DNA from: Silurus meridionalis
Lineage: Eukaryota > Chordata > Actinopteri > Siluriformes > Siluridae
Direction: 5' to 3'
Assembly: GCF_014805685.1 (NCBI RefSeq)
Contig: NC_060906.1
Location: forward strand, 17,984,664 to 18,048,663
DNA length: 64,000 bases
Below, in pieces: positions 12,307 through 28,846 of this stretch. Below the pieces are notes generated by a model, which searched no databases, was not told the DNA's origin, and saw only the letters and a program-made list of their open reading frames with translations. The number at the start of each line of letters is the position of its first letter. Position 1 is the first letter of the stretch. Position numbers and translations under genes: made by a program.

Positions 12307-13236
12307 CTAGTGTGTGAGAGCTTCACAACCAGTATGTAGGACAGAGGAGCCCGGCGTGGCTCTAAGGTTGAGGTCGTAAAACCTGATAAATATCAGCGGG
12401 GTGGACCAGCCCGCAGCGTCGCAGATGTTCTGAAGTGGGACTCCAGCGGACCAGGCCGTAGAGGCCGCAACAATCCAAATGGAGCAAGCCTTGACCCCGA
12501 ACGGGGCGGGGAAACAAGAGGACTCGTAAGATGATGAGATCGCATCCACAATCCACCTACTGAGAGTCTGCTTATTTGCAGGAAAACTTTTCCTGTAAGG
12601 GCCATAGCAGAGAAACAGTTGCACCGATGGACTCATCCTGTGAAGATAAGTGTCCAGTTCTGGGGGTTTTGCTTCTCCTGGTCAGGGGCTAGGAAGGGAG
12701 GAGGGCAGAATGCCTGCAGCACAACAGGTTGTGTGGGAGCCGTAGGCACCTTAGTTACGTACCCAGGTTTTGGGTAGAGGAAATCACTGGTCATGCCAGG
12801 GGCAAACTCCAGGAGAGACAGGGCCACGTAAGGAGCCTATAGGTCCCTGACCCTCTTCAGGGAGGAAATTGTCAGGAGGAAAGCGGTCTTTATAGACAGG
12901 TACCTAAGGTACACTTCGGCCAAGGGCTCGAAGGGGGGTTTAGATAGAGCCGCCAGCACAATGGCCAAGTCCCACACAGGCACTCTGGGTCGCATCCCCG
13001 GCCTCAGCCTCCGGGAGGAAACATGTCACAAGAGGGTGTCTACCCAGCGACTGCCCTTCAGGTTGGGTAATGTAAGCCGCAATAGCAGACACGTAAACCT
13101 TCAGGGTTGAAGGGGCCAACCGTGTGGCAAACTGTTCCTGCAAAAACTCCAGAACTGAACCAACCAAGCAGTTAACTGGGTCCAACTGGTGGTGCTTACA
13201 CCATGTGGTGAACAGATAACACCTAGCGGCATACAA
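12307..13236 (-). pseudogene. DIRS tyrosine recombinase, decayed
   Basis: Three consecutive minus-strand pieces in different frames form a near-complete recombinase. The N-terminal SAM-like part (13236-12940) has DPVNCLVGSVLEFLQE and LAPSTLKVYVSAIAAY. The middle (12827-12633) has LEFAPGM, FLYPKPGYV and VVLQAFCPPPF. The C-terminal part (12636-12307) has KQTLSRWIVDAI, CDAAGWSTPL and RFYDLNLRATPGSSVL. Family members usually carry AHSTR at the catalytic His-x-x-Arg; here the segment reads ACSIW, so both residues are lost. The Tyr of RFYDL remains. Frameshifts separate the parts. It is inactive, and it shares the orientation of gephyrin. Confidence 0.85.
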
Positions 13237-13569
13237 CCCCCTCCTTTATGCAGGTGAGAACGACATCTCGATGCTGGGCTGCCTGAAGCTCTGATCGAGC
13301 TAATATCAACCAGTCATCGATATAGTTCAGAATGTGAATGCCCCAAAACCGCAGTGGGGTCAGCGCCGCATTCATGCACTTTGTGAAGGTGCCCTGCAGC
13401 CGTCGGTGCCTCCTGAAAGGTGGCGGGTCTCCTCCATCCGCAGCGACCTTCGGGGCTGAAGTGGAGGGAGACACCCACTGGAGGGAGGCCGTGCCCTGAA
13501 GCACATCTTGTGTTTAGAGCTAATGGCCTGGCCTCCTGGTGGTGCTGCGGAGGGACGGGCACCGTTCAT
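13237..13569 (-). pseudogene. DIRS reverse transcriptase fragment
   Basis: The minus-strand frame 13504-13223 contains TFTKCMNAALTPLRFWGI followed by LNYIDDWLILA, the YxDD catalytic box (YIDD) with the flanking residues typical of DIRS reverse transcriptases. After HRDVVLTCIKEG the family-typical continuation stops and, within a few codons, the recombinase frame begins. That marks an internal deletion removing the rest of the reverse transcriptase and RNase H. Two overlapping frames (13562-13314 and 13569-13372) are shadows or frameshifted continuations. Confidence 0.85.
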
Positions 13570-13740
13570 GTAAGCCGTCAGGACTTACACACCACGGCCC
13601 GTTTGTTCGAAGAGAGGACGAGCCCTTAAGTCGCCCAGCTCCTTCTTGGGCCTAGAGCAATCTCTTTCTGGGCTTAGCAGTGCCTGGACGTACCCATTGT
13701 GTGAAGGCCTACACACAGCCTGACAGAATCTTACTCACAA

Positions 13741-13911
13741 AGCGCTTACCTAAACAAGCAGACGCTAATGTTGCTACCATCGCTTAGCCATTTTGTAGTT
13801 CTTGGTTTGCGTGACGTCGCCGGCCGATGACGTCACGACTTGCCTATTGGCCAGATTTCATGATTTAGAGTGTGGACAACGCAAGTCGTTCCCAAAGCAT
13901 TGCGACGCAGC
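13741..13911 (-). repeat. DIRS inverted terminal repeat, right copy
   Basis: This is the inverted partner of 11968-12143 and reads AGCGCTTACC through to GCATTGCGACGCAGC. An outer extension (13912-13929, ending GAATGGG) is unique to this end and is copied in the internal complementary region. Confidence 0.92.
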
Positions 13912-13929
13912 TCGAACTTCCAGAATGGG

Positions 13930-15330
13930 GAACTAAAGAATCTTTGATTAGTAGCTGTTATTAGCAGAAGTTCTGCTTTATTTTCTTTCATCAATAAAAC
14001 AATTTATTTTAATGCAGTTTAATAAATCTACACCGTCAGGTACAAAACATAAAAAAAAAACTGAAATCTTACACATAAACTGCATCCATACTGATGGAAC
14101 CTATGAATAACGTATAATAAGAAATCAAGAGCAGCTGGAGTTCATTCTCTCATTGGTCAGGAACTTGCCTAAATCGTTTTGTTTCCCACCCAAATGCTAT
14201 GTAGCATATATAATTTATCGATTAACTATGGATTTTGTGCTCATCGAGGAAAATGAGACTTGACATTTATCAGCCCTACTTCACTGTTCTGTTGATCAAG
14301 TAGCTTAACTAAATTATGAGCTGCTTCAATGAAATAGTAGCAACACTACCATCTCATTGCTGGTATACCACCAGGCTGTTGAGTGACTCACTCCGAATGG
14401 ACAAAAGGCTTTGATTAATTTAGTGCCAGCTGTAATTTCATTGACAGTTTTATATTAATGCACTTGTTTCGTACAAAAGAATTATTCATTTCTATAAGGG
14501 GTATCAGGTATGTCCAAGAATTAACGGGTTTTCTGCCATTAAGGACAGAGGAATTTGTGCTCCCTGGTTTCTCTACAACATGACAAACTTATTTTGTCTT
14601 ATTAACTTAAAAAACTATAACTGCTACTCATATAGTGTAATATTAAAAAAACATTTAATGCAACTATAAATGGTTAAACATACATCATTTATTAATGGTC
14701 ATCCCACAGCAATAAATGTAATGTAATTATAAATGGTTAAAAAGTGTGTAATTCATAAATAAATGAAAAAAACACATTTGAATCTATAGAAAATTGATTT
14801 GCTATATTAGTTATCAAAGACATGAAGTTTTAGAATAGAGACCCGAGGCTATATTTTGGCACAATAATCTCTTGTATGGCAAGTTTATATGTTATCTTAC
14901 AATGTTGTATATGTATGTGTGTTATTTGCCAACTTCATGTATGAACGAGAGAGAGGGAGAGAGATATAATGTGGGGTCGGGAGTCAAAGCTGCCATCCTC
15001 AGCTGGGTATAGCATGGAAAAGCTCAGCTTCAGAGAGGATCAGAGAGATCAGAGGGGGTAAAAGCTCAGATCTGTGGGTCAAACGCCCCACACAGAGCTT
15101 ATTTCTTCAACACTATATGACACACCACACACAATGAGAAATTAATCACATCAGAACAAATCCGTAGCTGCTATGTCTATTTTATATTTTCCATATAAAG
15201 GTGGAGATTGTCCACTCTTAATTCCCAGCAGCAAACCTGCTACAATCTTCCTGTGGAGGGCGACAGTGAGCAGGGAGTTTTGTGTGGGTTGGTTTCATGC
15301 TTGAATTCTCAGCCACATTATATGCAGAAT
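13930..15330 (-). other. gephyrin intron 6, middle part
   Basis: AT-rich intron. A GA-rich patch lies at 14945-15060 (GAGAGAGAGGGAGAGAG, AGAGAGGATCAGAGAGATCAGAG). No transposon or exon was recognised. Confidence 0.6.
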
Positions 15331-16115
15331 ACTGAATATTGAATTCTAACTGCTTGTACAGATGAGCTTTATACTAAATTCTGCTTGGCTAGGATATTCT
15401 GATACATAATACTGATTGGTGGTGCAGGACAATGTTATATTAAATATTGATTGGCTGTACAGGACATTACTATACTGCATACCAATTGGTTCAGTAGGAT
15501 CATACAGACAGGGACAGTGCAGGACAGTGCTATGTTGAATACTGATTGGTTGTAAAGAACAATACCGAATACTGATTGGTCGTGCAGTTTGAACACGCCA
15601 TGTGAGTTACATATCTGATTGCCTGCTCCAACCCACATGAGAAAAGCCTGCCTTTAAGGCACTTTTTCCTGTATCGTACTGCGCACCCTATTTTTCACAT
15701 TTTTTTACTCTGTTCACTTAATGTGGACATAAGACACAATATGTACTACAATAGTACATTTTAGGGTTCAGGATTAAACAAGGACCTTAAACCTTTTTTT
15801 GTTTTCGGTTGCTATATTATGGTTATTAACACTGATCCATAAGCCTGGTTTACTAAAAAAGCTAAAACATGCAAAGAAATATCTGTGCCTGTACTGTGAG
15901 CATTAAAAGGTCATCTTTTCCTGGTGTGGGATAATAGTGTACAGAACACCAGGTAGTTGTGTAGGACAATGCTATACAGAATACTGACTGGTTGTGCAGG
16001 AGAGTAATATATTGAATACTGATTAGTTGTTGTAGAACGTTGCTGTCCTGAATACTGATTGGTTGTGTGAAGTAGCAGAATTCTGAATAATAATTAGTTG
16101 TGTAGAACAACTTAG
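15331..16115. repeat. degenerate minisatellite with CCAAT-box units
   Basis: Units of about 36-45 bp resemble AATACTGATTGGTTGTGCAG followed by GACAATGCTATA. Recognisable copies cluster at about 15400-15600 and 15945-16115, separated by a non-repetitive insert. Nearly every unit carries ATTGG, which is CCAAT on the minus strand, often in the context ACCAATCAG. The unit number is roughly ten, with strong drift. Confidence 0.8.
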
Positions 16116-16148
16116 CTGTAAATGATCTTGCCTAGACTCATACATTTA

Positions 16149-16180
16149 AAACAAACAAACAAACAAACAAACAAACAAAC
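16149..16180. repeat. (AAAC)n microsatellite
   Basis: Seven to eight AAAC units, just after the CCAAT minisatellite. Confidence 0.97.
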
Positions 16181-21174
<4,994 letters not shown>

Positions 21175-21232
21175 CTTAATCTCATCGATTTCATCAGGAA
21201 CTATTTTATAGGCTGAAATAGTTCCACCCAAC
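21175..21232 (-). CDS. GPHN: gephyrin coding exon 3 (G domain)
   Basis: This 58-nt exon contributes the third base of the Leu48 codon begun in exon 2, then LGGTISAYKIVPDEIDEIK (residues 49-67), and ends in phase 0. The acceptor is AATTGCAG before GTTGG and the donor is AAG before GTGAGTA. It forms the second strand and turn of the MogA-like fold. The sequence matches vertebrate gephyrin apart from Asp in place of Glu64. Exon order and phase agree with exons 2 and 4. Confidence 0.96.
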
Positions 21233-22318
21233 CTGCAATTAAGCAAATAAATATTTAAATTAATAAATTTACAACAAGTGGTCAGGAACAGCAACACCAT
21301 AATTATAGTTTATAGCTATTTTAACACCTGAACTTTATATTAGAGTTCCTGGAAAATTCACAAACTATCAAACAGAAGTGAAACTATTGTGAAGTATAAT
21401 CTAAAAAAAAAAAAGCATCAAGGCCATTCATTAGAAAACAAAAACAGGTGCATGTTTTTGGTACTTCCCATTAGACTAATGCTCATACCAGAATGAGTCA
21501 CCTACTTGTGTTTTTCCTCAAAGTGGTTGTGTTTAACCTTAAAGTGCTGTCCAGGACACACACAGCCAAGGGGTCTGGGTTTAGATACAGTATATAAAGC
21601 CAAGGAGATTATATACAGTGATGGAAATCACAACCCACCACTATACAAAAATCTTATAAATATTTAAATATTATTTAATTATTATTCAATTATTGTTTAA
21701 GTCAAACCTCATAGCAAAAGTCATGCATAAATAATACTAAATTAGAATTCAGAAATATGAATCTCTTTGGTTTCAATCAACAGATTAAATATCATTGTAT
21801 GCTGTTTAAAATACTGTATTTACTAAAACAGACATTAGAATTTATTTTATAATTCCTTGACTAGAAAAGTCAGACTACCTCTTGGTCAATGACTGATACG
21901 GCCCAATCATCAAGAACCACATACCGGCTAAGTGCTGTCATTTTTACGCAGCTAAAACAATGTCTCCAGACATTCTATTCTCACTAAGGAAAATGCAGCA
22001 TTTTAGCTGGTTACTTATTATTGACGGGAGTTGTAGAAGGTCCGCTTGACATTTTCACAGAACACAGTTTGCAGTCTCCTGCGCTTTGAGTGGCATCAAT
22101 CATCTTGAAAATTGTCCAGATCGCTGTCATTTTGTGTCATCTGATCATTAGCGTGATAACGCACTCTAGGCCTGGGTCACATAGTAAGACGGGGCATCGA
22201 CGCAAATTTTACGAGTATGTGTAAAAGATTCTTCTTAGACCTTAATAACTATGATATGCTCTTAATTAGCTTTGCACATGAGATGTTTAGGACTGAAGAG
22301 AACTTACATTAATATTGA

Positions 22319-22320
<2 letters not shown>
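21233..22320 (-). other. gephyrin intron 2, first part beside exon 3
   Basis: AT-rich intron with no element recognised. A somewhat GC-richer patch at 22020-22200 (TTGACGGGAGTTGTAGAAGG, AGACGGGGCATCGACGC) is of unknown nature. Confidence 0.6.

Positions 22321-22321
<1 letters not shown>

Positions 22322-22378
<57 letters not shown>
22322..22378. repeat. (GT)n microsatellite
   Basis: A perfect GT run of about 57 bp. Confidence 0.98.
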
Positions 22379-22383
<5 letters not shown>

Positions 22384-22524
22384 ATGTTTTTCTATATGCA
22401 TGCATGTAAATGCCTGTTTGAACAGACAGATGTTTGAGATACTGAAGGACCAGTGGCTTTTTATGCTGTGGGGGTATTTCTTTCATTCCACTGGCATTCT
22501 CACTTCTCTTCTTAGAGGGAAATG

Positions 22525-22645
22525 CCACTGCAAATCAATACAGTCTTATTTGACAAATCACCTTTATATTATAATGAACCATTTCTATCCTTATAAGAGT
22601 GGTGTCTTTCACAGCCCACCCTCATCGACAGGACCCAGGGGCTCG
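22525..22645 (+). mobile_element. Tc1/mariner-type remnant, group E
   Basis: ACTGCAAATCAATACAGTC, GACAAATCACCTTTATATT, ATGAACCATTTCTATCC and AAGAGTGGTGTCTTTC follow the order of a fish Tc1-like transposase region as I recall it, and ACTGCAAATCAATA also opens the fragment at 36960-37200. It is short and broken. Confidence 0.5.
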
Positions 22646-24170
22646 CTGAATGCTTAAAACATACATGTAAATGATTCAGTAAAATGCATAAGCCTTCACT
22701 GTCTTGTGATTCCAACAACCGGAACAATTATGAAACGATCTCTCTCTTTACCAAAAATATCAACACCAACCAACCACCTTTTGTTTTTTGTGCGTGTGTA
22801 AGCATATGTCTGTTGCATGTCAAGTCGCCCTCTAGTGGTCTGATCACAAAGCGTGTTAAACTGAAGAAGGCCTACAGGGTTTAAGGTGTAGACAGGTCTT
22901 ATGTAAGGGCTCTTTTTCTCTCTTTTTCTCTACCGTGCACTATTTTAAGATACGGCTGCATCGTGTGCCCTTCTTCAGAGGCAGATCGTGTTGCTTTGCA
23001 TCATTACTTTGCCATTTTGATCTTGTCAGATTTTGAAGCTTGTTGAAGTAGGACAGAGATATTACTCTGTCATTTTTGTGTTATTTCTCTACTTTTTTTT
23101 GTCTTTTTGTACACACTCTTTCAGTTTCCAAAACACCCTTCTTTCTTGATTTTTCACTTTTTTTTATTTTTTATTCCACCATCCTTTTTTTTTTTCTTCA
23201 CTCATCTCATTGTGAGGACTATACACTTTGCTGCAGGTAATACAAAACTAGTTATATTTTGTTATACCCATTATGCTACACTCTATGCTATGAGCATATA
23301 GCAAACAGAAATCTATAAGGGATTTAACTTCACTTTAAAATATTATATTTTACATAAATTCAGAAGAAATATAAATTCAGGTTAAACAACATTAGCAAGA
23401 AAATAATTGAAAAGTAATCTAAAATTTATCCCCTACATTTCAGAAGACTTTTTAAACATGCAATCTTTAAACAAAACCAAATTTGAAGGAAAAACACACC
23501 ATTATTATATTACTATAACAACACTTCCTGTCAGATTGCATTCCTGATTTCTCTGTTTTATCTCTTTATCTCGTTATCCTTCGAGTCAGAAAGCTGCAAA
23601 CAACATTTCTTTTACAAAGATGATATTTATGTCATTGGAGTATCAAATTCTGAATGTTCTTCTTTTAAGAATAAAGTTAATGCCAGTAGCATTCTATTTT
23701 CCTATATGTCTAATTTCCAACCTGTAATCAGGAGTCTACTTGAACCTAAGAAGAAGACTTTCGGGCATCGTTTTCATCAGGATCTTCGCTAAGATTATAG
23801 ATTGTGGAATGTGGATATAAATATTACAAGTGTATTGCTGTAAAATATAAAGCGATTACCTATGGCAGTTAGGCAGAAGATTGCTAAGAAGCAGGCCAAA
23901 TGTACTTAAGTCACTTGGTTGTGCCAAGAATGATCCATAAGTATCCACAAATAATATCTGGTCAGGGCTAGAGTGCTGTGCTGATACCTTTCCACTGACA
24001 GGTGTGCATTTTAGATACCATTTATTCCAATATGTTTTTGAGAGGACAGTGCCTCTCATGTTCCTCATTCTTTCTTTTTTTGTGTTGGCCCAGTTTTGTT
24101 TGTCCTTCACATACACCAGATGTGGCCTAGAAGCCCTGGTTATTGCCCATAAAGGTAGGAAAGGAGATAA
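22646..24170 (-). other. gephyrin intron 2, middle part
   Basis: Contains CGCCCTCTAGTGGTC (22827-22841), a phrase frequent in vertebrate interspersed repeats, and a strongly T-rich segment (23090-23200). No exon or element with two defined ends was seen. Confidence 0.5.
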
Positions 24171-24448
24171 AATGTGAGGGAGGTAGAGAAAGAGATGGAG
24201 GAGATGTGAGATCGTGATGTAGAGGGGATGAGGAAGAAGGGCTAAGACGGTGAAAGGCGAAAGAGACAGGGAGGTGAGAAGATGAGGCAGATAGGGAGAG
24301 AGGTGTAAAAGAGAGGGAGAGATTTGAGCGCCCCCCTCTTGCTTTCGCTCTCTGTCTCGGTCATGTTCACAGCTGTGGTTCAGATGTGGATTTCTCCTGC
24401 CTTGGCTCTATAACAACCCATCTGCCGCTGTACCGCGTATTAATAATG

Positions 24449-24490
<42 letters not shown>

Positions 24491-24750
24491 ACGTGCATGT
24501 GTGTACCAGAGGATTCAGCACGACTCACACACACATCGGGGGACACGGCCACACCTCCCTCTGTCCTTCCTCTTTTCCTCCTGCTCAGTCTCCCTCCCTT
24601 TTTCTGTATCTTATTCTCTCTCCTACCTTCTCTAATGTCTTTCTTTCCGTTTTGCCGTTAAACTCTGTCTGTCTTCACTCTTCTCCTTCTCCTCATTCTC
24701 ACCCCTCTCACTCTCTTTTTCTTTTACAATTCCTTTACTTTCTCACTCTT
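24171..24750. repeat. purine-rich block, (GT)n, pyrimidine-rich block
   Basis: A purine-rich plus strand (24171-24327, GGAGGTAGAGAAAGAGATGG and similar) is followed by a perfect (GT)n tract at 24453-24489 and then a pyrimidine-rich block (24556-24750, TCCTTCCTCTTTTCCTCC and similar). The two low-complexity blocks are roughly inverted in composition, although I cannot show base-by-base complementarity. Confidence 0.7.
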
Positions 24751-25685
24751 GCATATTAGACTTATGTCTGTCACCCGATTTGTTTTTCCTCACATATTTT
24801 TTTGTACTGTTAAATTGGAAACATTTACAAAAGATTCTTTCACTAAAGTCACTTGTCGGTGTAATAGAAATGTGCTACCCAACGCTACCTACCCAATTCT
24901 AATCCTAACACCCTTACACCTCCACAATTACTGTTTATCCCAGATGTCCCCACCTCCCCCATTCAGAGTGAAACAGTCTCAACTGATGTTAAAGCATGAT
25001 TAATGCATTCTTCCAAACAACCTTCCGAAGCCTCTGGAAGGTCAGTGAAAGGGGGTGGCAATAGATAAAAAAGTCACTCTATGGAACTGAATCATCTCAA
25101 TGCACCACCCACCTGGCCAGTAGAGATGATTGAAACCAGCAGCTTCGCCCCCTTGAGCAGTGATACTCAATTAGTATAGTTGCTGTCTATTTGCCCAGCT
25201 AGCTACAAGCAGTGCTGCTACTAGCTTAACTACATTTTAAATAGCATGAATCATCTAACCTAGTTTCAAAAATAATACAGCTTTTTTCTCAATAACAAAG
25301 CAGTTTTTTCCCCCACCAAGTTCCCCCTTTCTCTTTTCACATAAACGGTTCACTGTTATTTTTGAATCAAACAAACTGCTATGTTCAAACCTTTGCACCT
25401 GCCAGGAACTGAGTTCCATATTTCTAATTAGTGAACAATGCACACTTGTGTGCCTCAGGTGTCTAGAGAATAACGAGTTCAGGCTACAGTTAAAGAGTTA
25501 AAGCATTCTCCTAGCAATGAAGACAACTGTACATCCATGGGTGTATTTATTAAGGTTTATGATTCACATGGCAATGGATACACATTTATTTGTTATCTGT
25601 GCAAACTGGTGTTAAAAATGCATGTAAAAATGATTTTTTAATGTTATTAATGTTGACTGAGACTGTTTGTATCAGATACATCACC
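24751..25685 (-). other. gephyrin intron 2 stretch, nothing recognised
   Basis: Ordinary AT-rich intron sequence with no repeat or exon recognised. Confidence 0.5.
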
Positions 25686-26335
25686 TCCAGCATCATCACC
25701 CCTCAGGTTTGTGTGCCCAGCCCATTGCTGTTCACACTGATGATAGCTCATGACAGCTCCTCACCAAGTTTCTGGATAATATCACAGTAGTGGGATTCAT
25801 CAGTAACAATGATGAGACAGCGTACAGAGCAGAGGTGGAGCAGCTAGTGGACTGATGTCAGCTCACCAACCTTTCTCCTAACGTTGACAAGATAAAGAAA
25901 GTGACTGTAGACTTTAGGAGTAACTCTGCACTGCTTATTCATGGCTCTCCTGTGGATACAGTGGCAAACTAGGGCTGCACATGTCTGATGACTTCGTCTC
26001 GTCTCACAATCCCATGTCCCACTTCCTGCATCGACTGAGGAGAGCGAGACTACCCCTCCCCATCCTGACCACATTCTACACAGGAGTCATTGAGAGTATC
26101 CTTCCTAGCTGCATCACTGTCTGGGACAAGCCACTGCAGCAGATAGTGAAGTTAGCAGACATCTTAGAAGTGTCTCTGCCTCCAATACAAAACATTTACC
26201 ACAAGTGCTGCCTTAGTAAAGCCACCATGTATAATGGACAACACCTCCTACCTCTCACATAAACTCATGCAGAAGGTACCAAAGTACCCAGACCAGGGCA
26301 ATCAGAACAGTTATCAGAAACTTGAATTTACCTAG
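25686..26335 (+). mobile_element. non-LTR retrotransposon (LINE) fragment, reverse transcriptase 3-prime part
   Basis: Plus-strand frames give VCVPSPLLFTLM, equivalent to the family GCVLSPLLFTL block just before the catalytic FADD box. Then, after frameshifts, come RLRRARLPLPILTTFYTGVI and ESILPSCITVWDKPLQQIVK, typical of the region behind the reverse transcriptase in CR1/L2/Rex1-type LINEs. The FADD box itself is deleted or mutated. It is 5-prime truncated and inactive, and opposite in orientation to gephyrin. Confidence 0.75.
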
Positions 26336-26765
26336 AGAGGCCTCTTGTGTTTGTTTAGTCCTTTGTCATAATGCATTGAACGGCACATTTTTCCTTAAAA
26401 AATGGACAGCTGTGTTCTTTTACACCATCAGCTCCCTCCGCTGTACTCCGGCAGCTTCCTGTGTCAGATTTAAAAAACTAATGCTTTCCTACAAAGCCAA
26501 AAATGCACCACAGCCTACATACCTTAGAGCAATTTTTCACACCCTACTCTTCACAATGCCTACTCTTCTCTCTCAGCCTCTAGCACTGCTCAAATGGACC
26601 CACCACCTCTCAAGGCACAAGGAAGACATGTATCAAGGCAATTCTCTGTTTTGGCACCCAGGGGGTGGAATATACTTTCACTGTCTGCCCTGAACAGCTG
26701 AGTCATAGACTTGAAACCAGACTAAAGACTTACCTTTTCACCAAGCACTTAAATTAGCACTTTGT
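26336..26765 (+). mobile_element. second LINE fragment, C-terminal end
   Basis: A plus-strand frame with RFKKLMLSYKAKNAPQPTYL and, after a frameshift, a TAES...RLKTYLFTKHL-like ending resembles the last part of L2/CR1-type LINE proteins (YKALNG-APxYL ... LKTHLF). It begins where the preceding LINE fragment stops, so either two LINE fragments sit side by side or one composite ends here. Confidence 0.55.
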
Positions 26766-28075
26766 GATTTATAAAAAAAGAAAAAAAAAGAAAATAATCC
26801 TTGTCCGCTGGACAAGTTTTTTCCCCTACACTGTACTAACCGCCTCCACATGGTTTTAGACTGATGGCACTTTTAGTCCCTGACATAGTGAACTAGCATG
26901 AAGATGTGTTTTAACAAAAATAACAAAGCACTGTCAAATGCATTAAAAGTGAACGCAAACACATACCTTGAAATTCAAACCCTTTTGCACTAGTTATGGT
27001 AATTAGCAGTCATCCCATTTCGCATACTATTAACACATATCATTCATACCATATTCATTATTATACATATTCATAGATTTATATCGAAATTGATCATTAT
27101 GCACTATTATACAGGAACAGCACAACAGACACTTGACTCATAACGTTATCTATGGAAGGGAACTTTACATATGAATTTTAAATTGACCTCTATGCTGTTA
27201 ATTGACAAGATCCTTCTCATCACACACCATTCCAGTCACTATGCTGATGCATACTGTGTGTACTTTTCGTTCCACACTGCTGTCTACATATTGTCTGCCT
27301 ATTGTTTCCTTGAGTCGACTTGCACAGCAGTTAATTTATCGCTTGCATTTTGTTGTCCATTTGCACTGTGACTTTTACTTCTCCAGCGATTATCTTTTAC
27401 TGCACTGTCATCACTTTCTATAACATATTGCACCAAGGCCTTGGAGAATGCCATTTCATTTTATTCCACAGTGCAGCTAAGTGCTCCAATCTGATTGGTC
27501 GTAAGGTGTGCATGAATTTCGGATAACTGCACAGGTAATTCTGGCTGCATGTGCACAAAGAAGCTAGCTTAAACAATAGGGAACATTACCATAATAGTAA
27601 ATGTTAATTATAATCCTTTCATTCATAAAAAATGCATTTAAAGAGACAACTACTTATACAATACAAAGGGTCTGTAAATTTGGCACAACCATGTCAAATT
27701 CCTAACCAATCATAAAATACTGGTGCATGCAAATAATCCGGTGCATCAAATAAATCAAATGAAAAAAATACCAAATAAAAAATGTGTCAAAAAAAAAGAA
27801 ATGGTCTAGACGTCAAGGTATATGATAAAACAGTGTAAATGAAAAACAGGGTATCTTAAATATTCATGTGTGGGTGTTTTTTGGCTTTAAATATGTGAAA
27901 ACTTTGAAATTTGATTAAACAGTGAAATTTGTTTTTGATTGATTTAGTGTATATACAGCATTTTTTTTTTACATATTTTTTTCAAAAGGTTTCCTGAGTC
28001 AAGTTCCTTGGCAGTGGACTCAGACTCTTAGATACACCTTTCTTTTTTCCGTACTTTTTTAAATAAAATGTTTGT

Positions 28076-28078
<3 letters not shown>
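26766..28078 (-). other. gephyrin intron 2, exon 2 side
   Basis: AT-rich intron. A short CCAATCTGATTGGTCG palindrome-like motif sits at 27487-27502 and resembles the ACCAATCAGA motif at 45365-45374. Otherwise nothing was recognised. Confidence 0.5.

Positions 28079-28106
<28 letters not shown>
28079..28106. repeat. (TG)n tract beside the exon 2 donor
   Basis: A TG run on the plus strand, i.e. CA on the transcript strand. It starts about 11 nt downstream of the exon 2 donor hexamer and continues as GGTGTGTGTT up to the splice site. Confidence 0.95.
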
Positions 28107-28111
<5 letters not shown>

Positions 28112-28123
28112 TGTGTTCACTCA

Positions 28124-28576
<453 letters not shown>

Positions 28577-28636
<60 letters not shown>

Positions 28637-28648
28637 AAGAGAGAGAGA
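28577..28648. repeat. (GA)n microsatellite
   Basis: A GA run of about 72 bp with two AAAG interruptions near its end, inside a purine-rich stretch that extends to about 28690. Confidence 0.97.
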
Positions 28649-28775
28649 CAGACAAAAGCAGGAAGAGGGAAGTAGCAAGAAAGAGCAAGTGAGAGTGTAT
28701 TACATGCTGAGCAGGTAGAATGAAACAGCTCAGAGAAAAGCAGAAATACATTTATGAAATATCACACCAGAGTGG

Positions 28776-28778
<3 letters not shown>

Positions 28779-28844
<66 letters not shown>
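28779..28844. repeat. (GA)n microsatellite
   Basis: A perfect GA run of about 66 bp, 130 bp from the previous GA tract. Confidence 0.98.

Positions 28845-28846
<2 letters not shown>

Larger units (their letters stand above)
11921..13929 (-). mobile_element. DIRS-type tyrosine-recombinase retrotransposon, internally deleted
   Basis: This is a 2.0 kb GC-rich insertion in intron 6. It shows reverse transcriptase and then tyrosine recombinase fragments on the minus strand, long inverted terminal repeats (11968-12143 and 13741-13911), and an internal complementary region (about 12168-12273). That set of features defines the DIRS order: it inserts by tyrosine recombinase through a circular intermediate rather than by a DDE integrase. 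Full-length relatives are about 5-6 kb, so gag, most of the reverse transcriptase, RNase H and the methyltransferase-like region are missing. All frames are broken. Base composition differs sharply from the AT-rich intron around it. No target duplication is visible, as expected for this order. Confidence 0.9.
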
